64,000 nucleotides of DNA from Diphasiastrum complanatum (Eukaryota; Streptophyta; Lycopodiopsida; Lycopodiales; Lycopodiaceae), in contig CM055101.1 of the NCBI GenBank assembly GCA_029204225.1, forward strand, positions 35,763,648-35,827,647, in the 5' to 3' direction. Numbering within the stretch: position 1 is the first letter of the stretch; each line of letters begins with the position of its first letter. Positions 63,458-64,000 of the stretch are shown here, piece by piece. The translations under genes were made by a program, and so were the position numbers. The notes beneath the pieces are model-generated. The model was not told where the DNA came from, ran no database searches, and was given only the letters and a program-made list of their open reading frames with translations.

Positions 63458-64000
63458 TGTTGTAAAGCTACCTTTACAAGCTTTACTTCCGGTGCCATCG
63501 GCGCCAGCTATGTCCCCGGCGCCAGCAGCGCCCCTGCTGCTCCCGGCGCCAACGGCGCCGCTCCCGGCGCCACTGTGACCAGAATCCAGCCGGCGCCAAG
63601 TTCCTATGGCTGAAAATCTTTGATCGGTTCTAGCGAAGTCCAGAGAGCTCAGATCGATGTGCAATCACCTCACACGATCTAGGCATGATTAAAGGAAGCC
63701 TGGGGATCAATAAAATCTAGAGAGAGAAAATGACTTTCTAGAAAGAGAAAATCCTAGAGAGAGAAAAACGTGCTTTACCAGCTTGGGTAGAGTGCTTGGT
63801 ATGGGGGGGGGGGGGTGCCGAATCACACCAATACTATAGGGGAGTGCGGGTTGCGACTCAGGGCGAGCTCCAACCAAGTCTCAGCCTCCCTTGCTGGAAT
63901 GTTGTCATGGCTCTCGCCTTGGCATGCTAGCGCCCCGGAGACTAGGGTCAGTCACACACTTGAAATGTAACCTTCTCAGATTTATCAATAAAGTGGGATT
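63458..64000 (+). repeat. Family C 3' LTR (copy C2), cut by the window end
   Basis: It starts TGTTGTAAAGCTACC, carries six GGCGCC sites within about 110 bp (one 21-bp insertion relative to C1), and runs through GACTAGGGTCAGTCACACAC to the AATAAAGTGGGATT region at the window end. Unlike C1, it keeps the sequence after AGGGTC. Confidence 0.9.

Overview
The window looks like nuclear DNA of a land plant with a large, transposon-rich genome. Supporting signs are an alpha-expansin gene, a galacturonosyltransferase (GAUT) gene with GT-AG introns, a broken TMK-type receptor kinase, Ty1/Copia and Ty3/Gypsy elements whose primer-binding sites match initiator Met-tRNA, a hAT-type MITE, and GA/CT microsatellites up to about 200 bp. 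A non-flowering vascular plant (fern or gymnosperm) is my guess from intron size and protein divergence; nothing in the sequence proves it. No rRNA, tRNA, CRISPR or bacterial operon was recognised.

Layout. 0.6-2.0 kb: a deleted Copia copy and its LTR. 3.6 kb: a CT microsatellite. 7.07-8.17 kb (+): a complete three-exon alpha-expansin gene. 10.5-12.7 kb: a second, internally deleted copy of the same Copia family with 5' LTR and PBS, running into a hairpin-studded repeat (12.7-13.5 kb). 14.2-15.1 kb: decayed fragments. 16.7-20.4 kb: a 5'-truncated Copia element with a 3' LTR. 21.1-31.2 kb: copies of one non-LTR-like repeat (R1) linked to GA arrays, one of them carrying a 985-bp foldback insertion; another Copia fragment lies at 26.1-27.7 kb. 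33.7-50.7 kb (-): a GAUT gene whose 5' exons I place at 49.9-50.7 kb and whose other exons lie at 33.7-36.8 kb. The roughly 13-kb intron between them holds a rearranged Gypsy element, an antisense TMK-like pseudogene and a 740-bp hAT MITE with an 8-bp target-site duplication. 52.2-64.0 kb: nested Gypsy-type LTR elements, including an intact-looking 5,168-bp non-autonomous gag-protease element (920-bp LTRs, PBS, PPT, 5-bp TSD) inserted in the LTR of a related, mostly non-coding element.

Only two loci look like functional host genes, and both act on the cell wall: the expansin loosens wall polymers and GAUT makes pectic homogalacturonan in the Golgi. They are about 25 kb apart on opposite strands, and I see no evidence of co-regulation. 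Everything else is transposon-derived, duplicated or broken. The most interesting items are the TSD-less foldback insertion, the split GAUT gene, the gag-only Gypsy element with its relatives' leader-repeat array, and the hairpin repeat at 12.7-13.5 kb.
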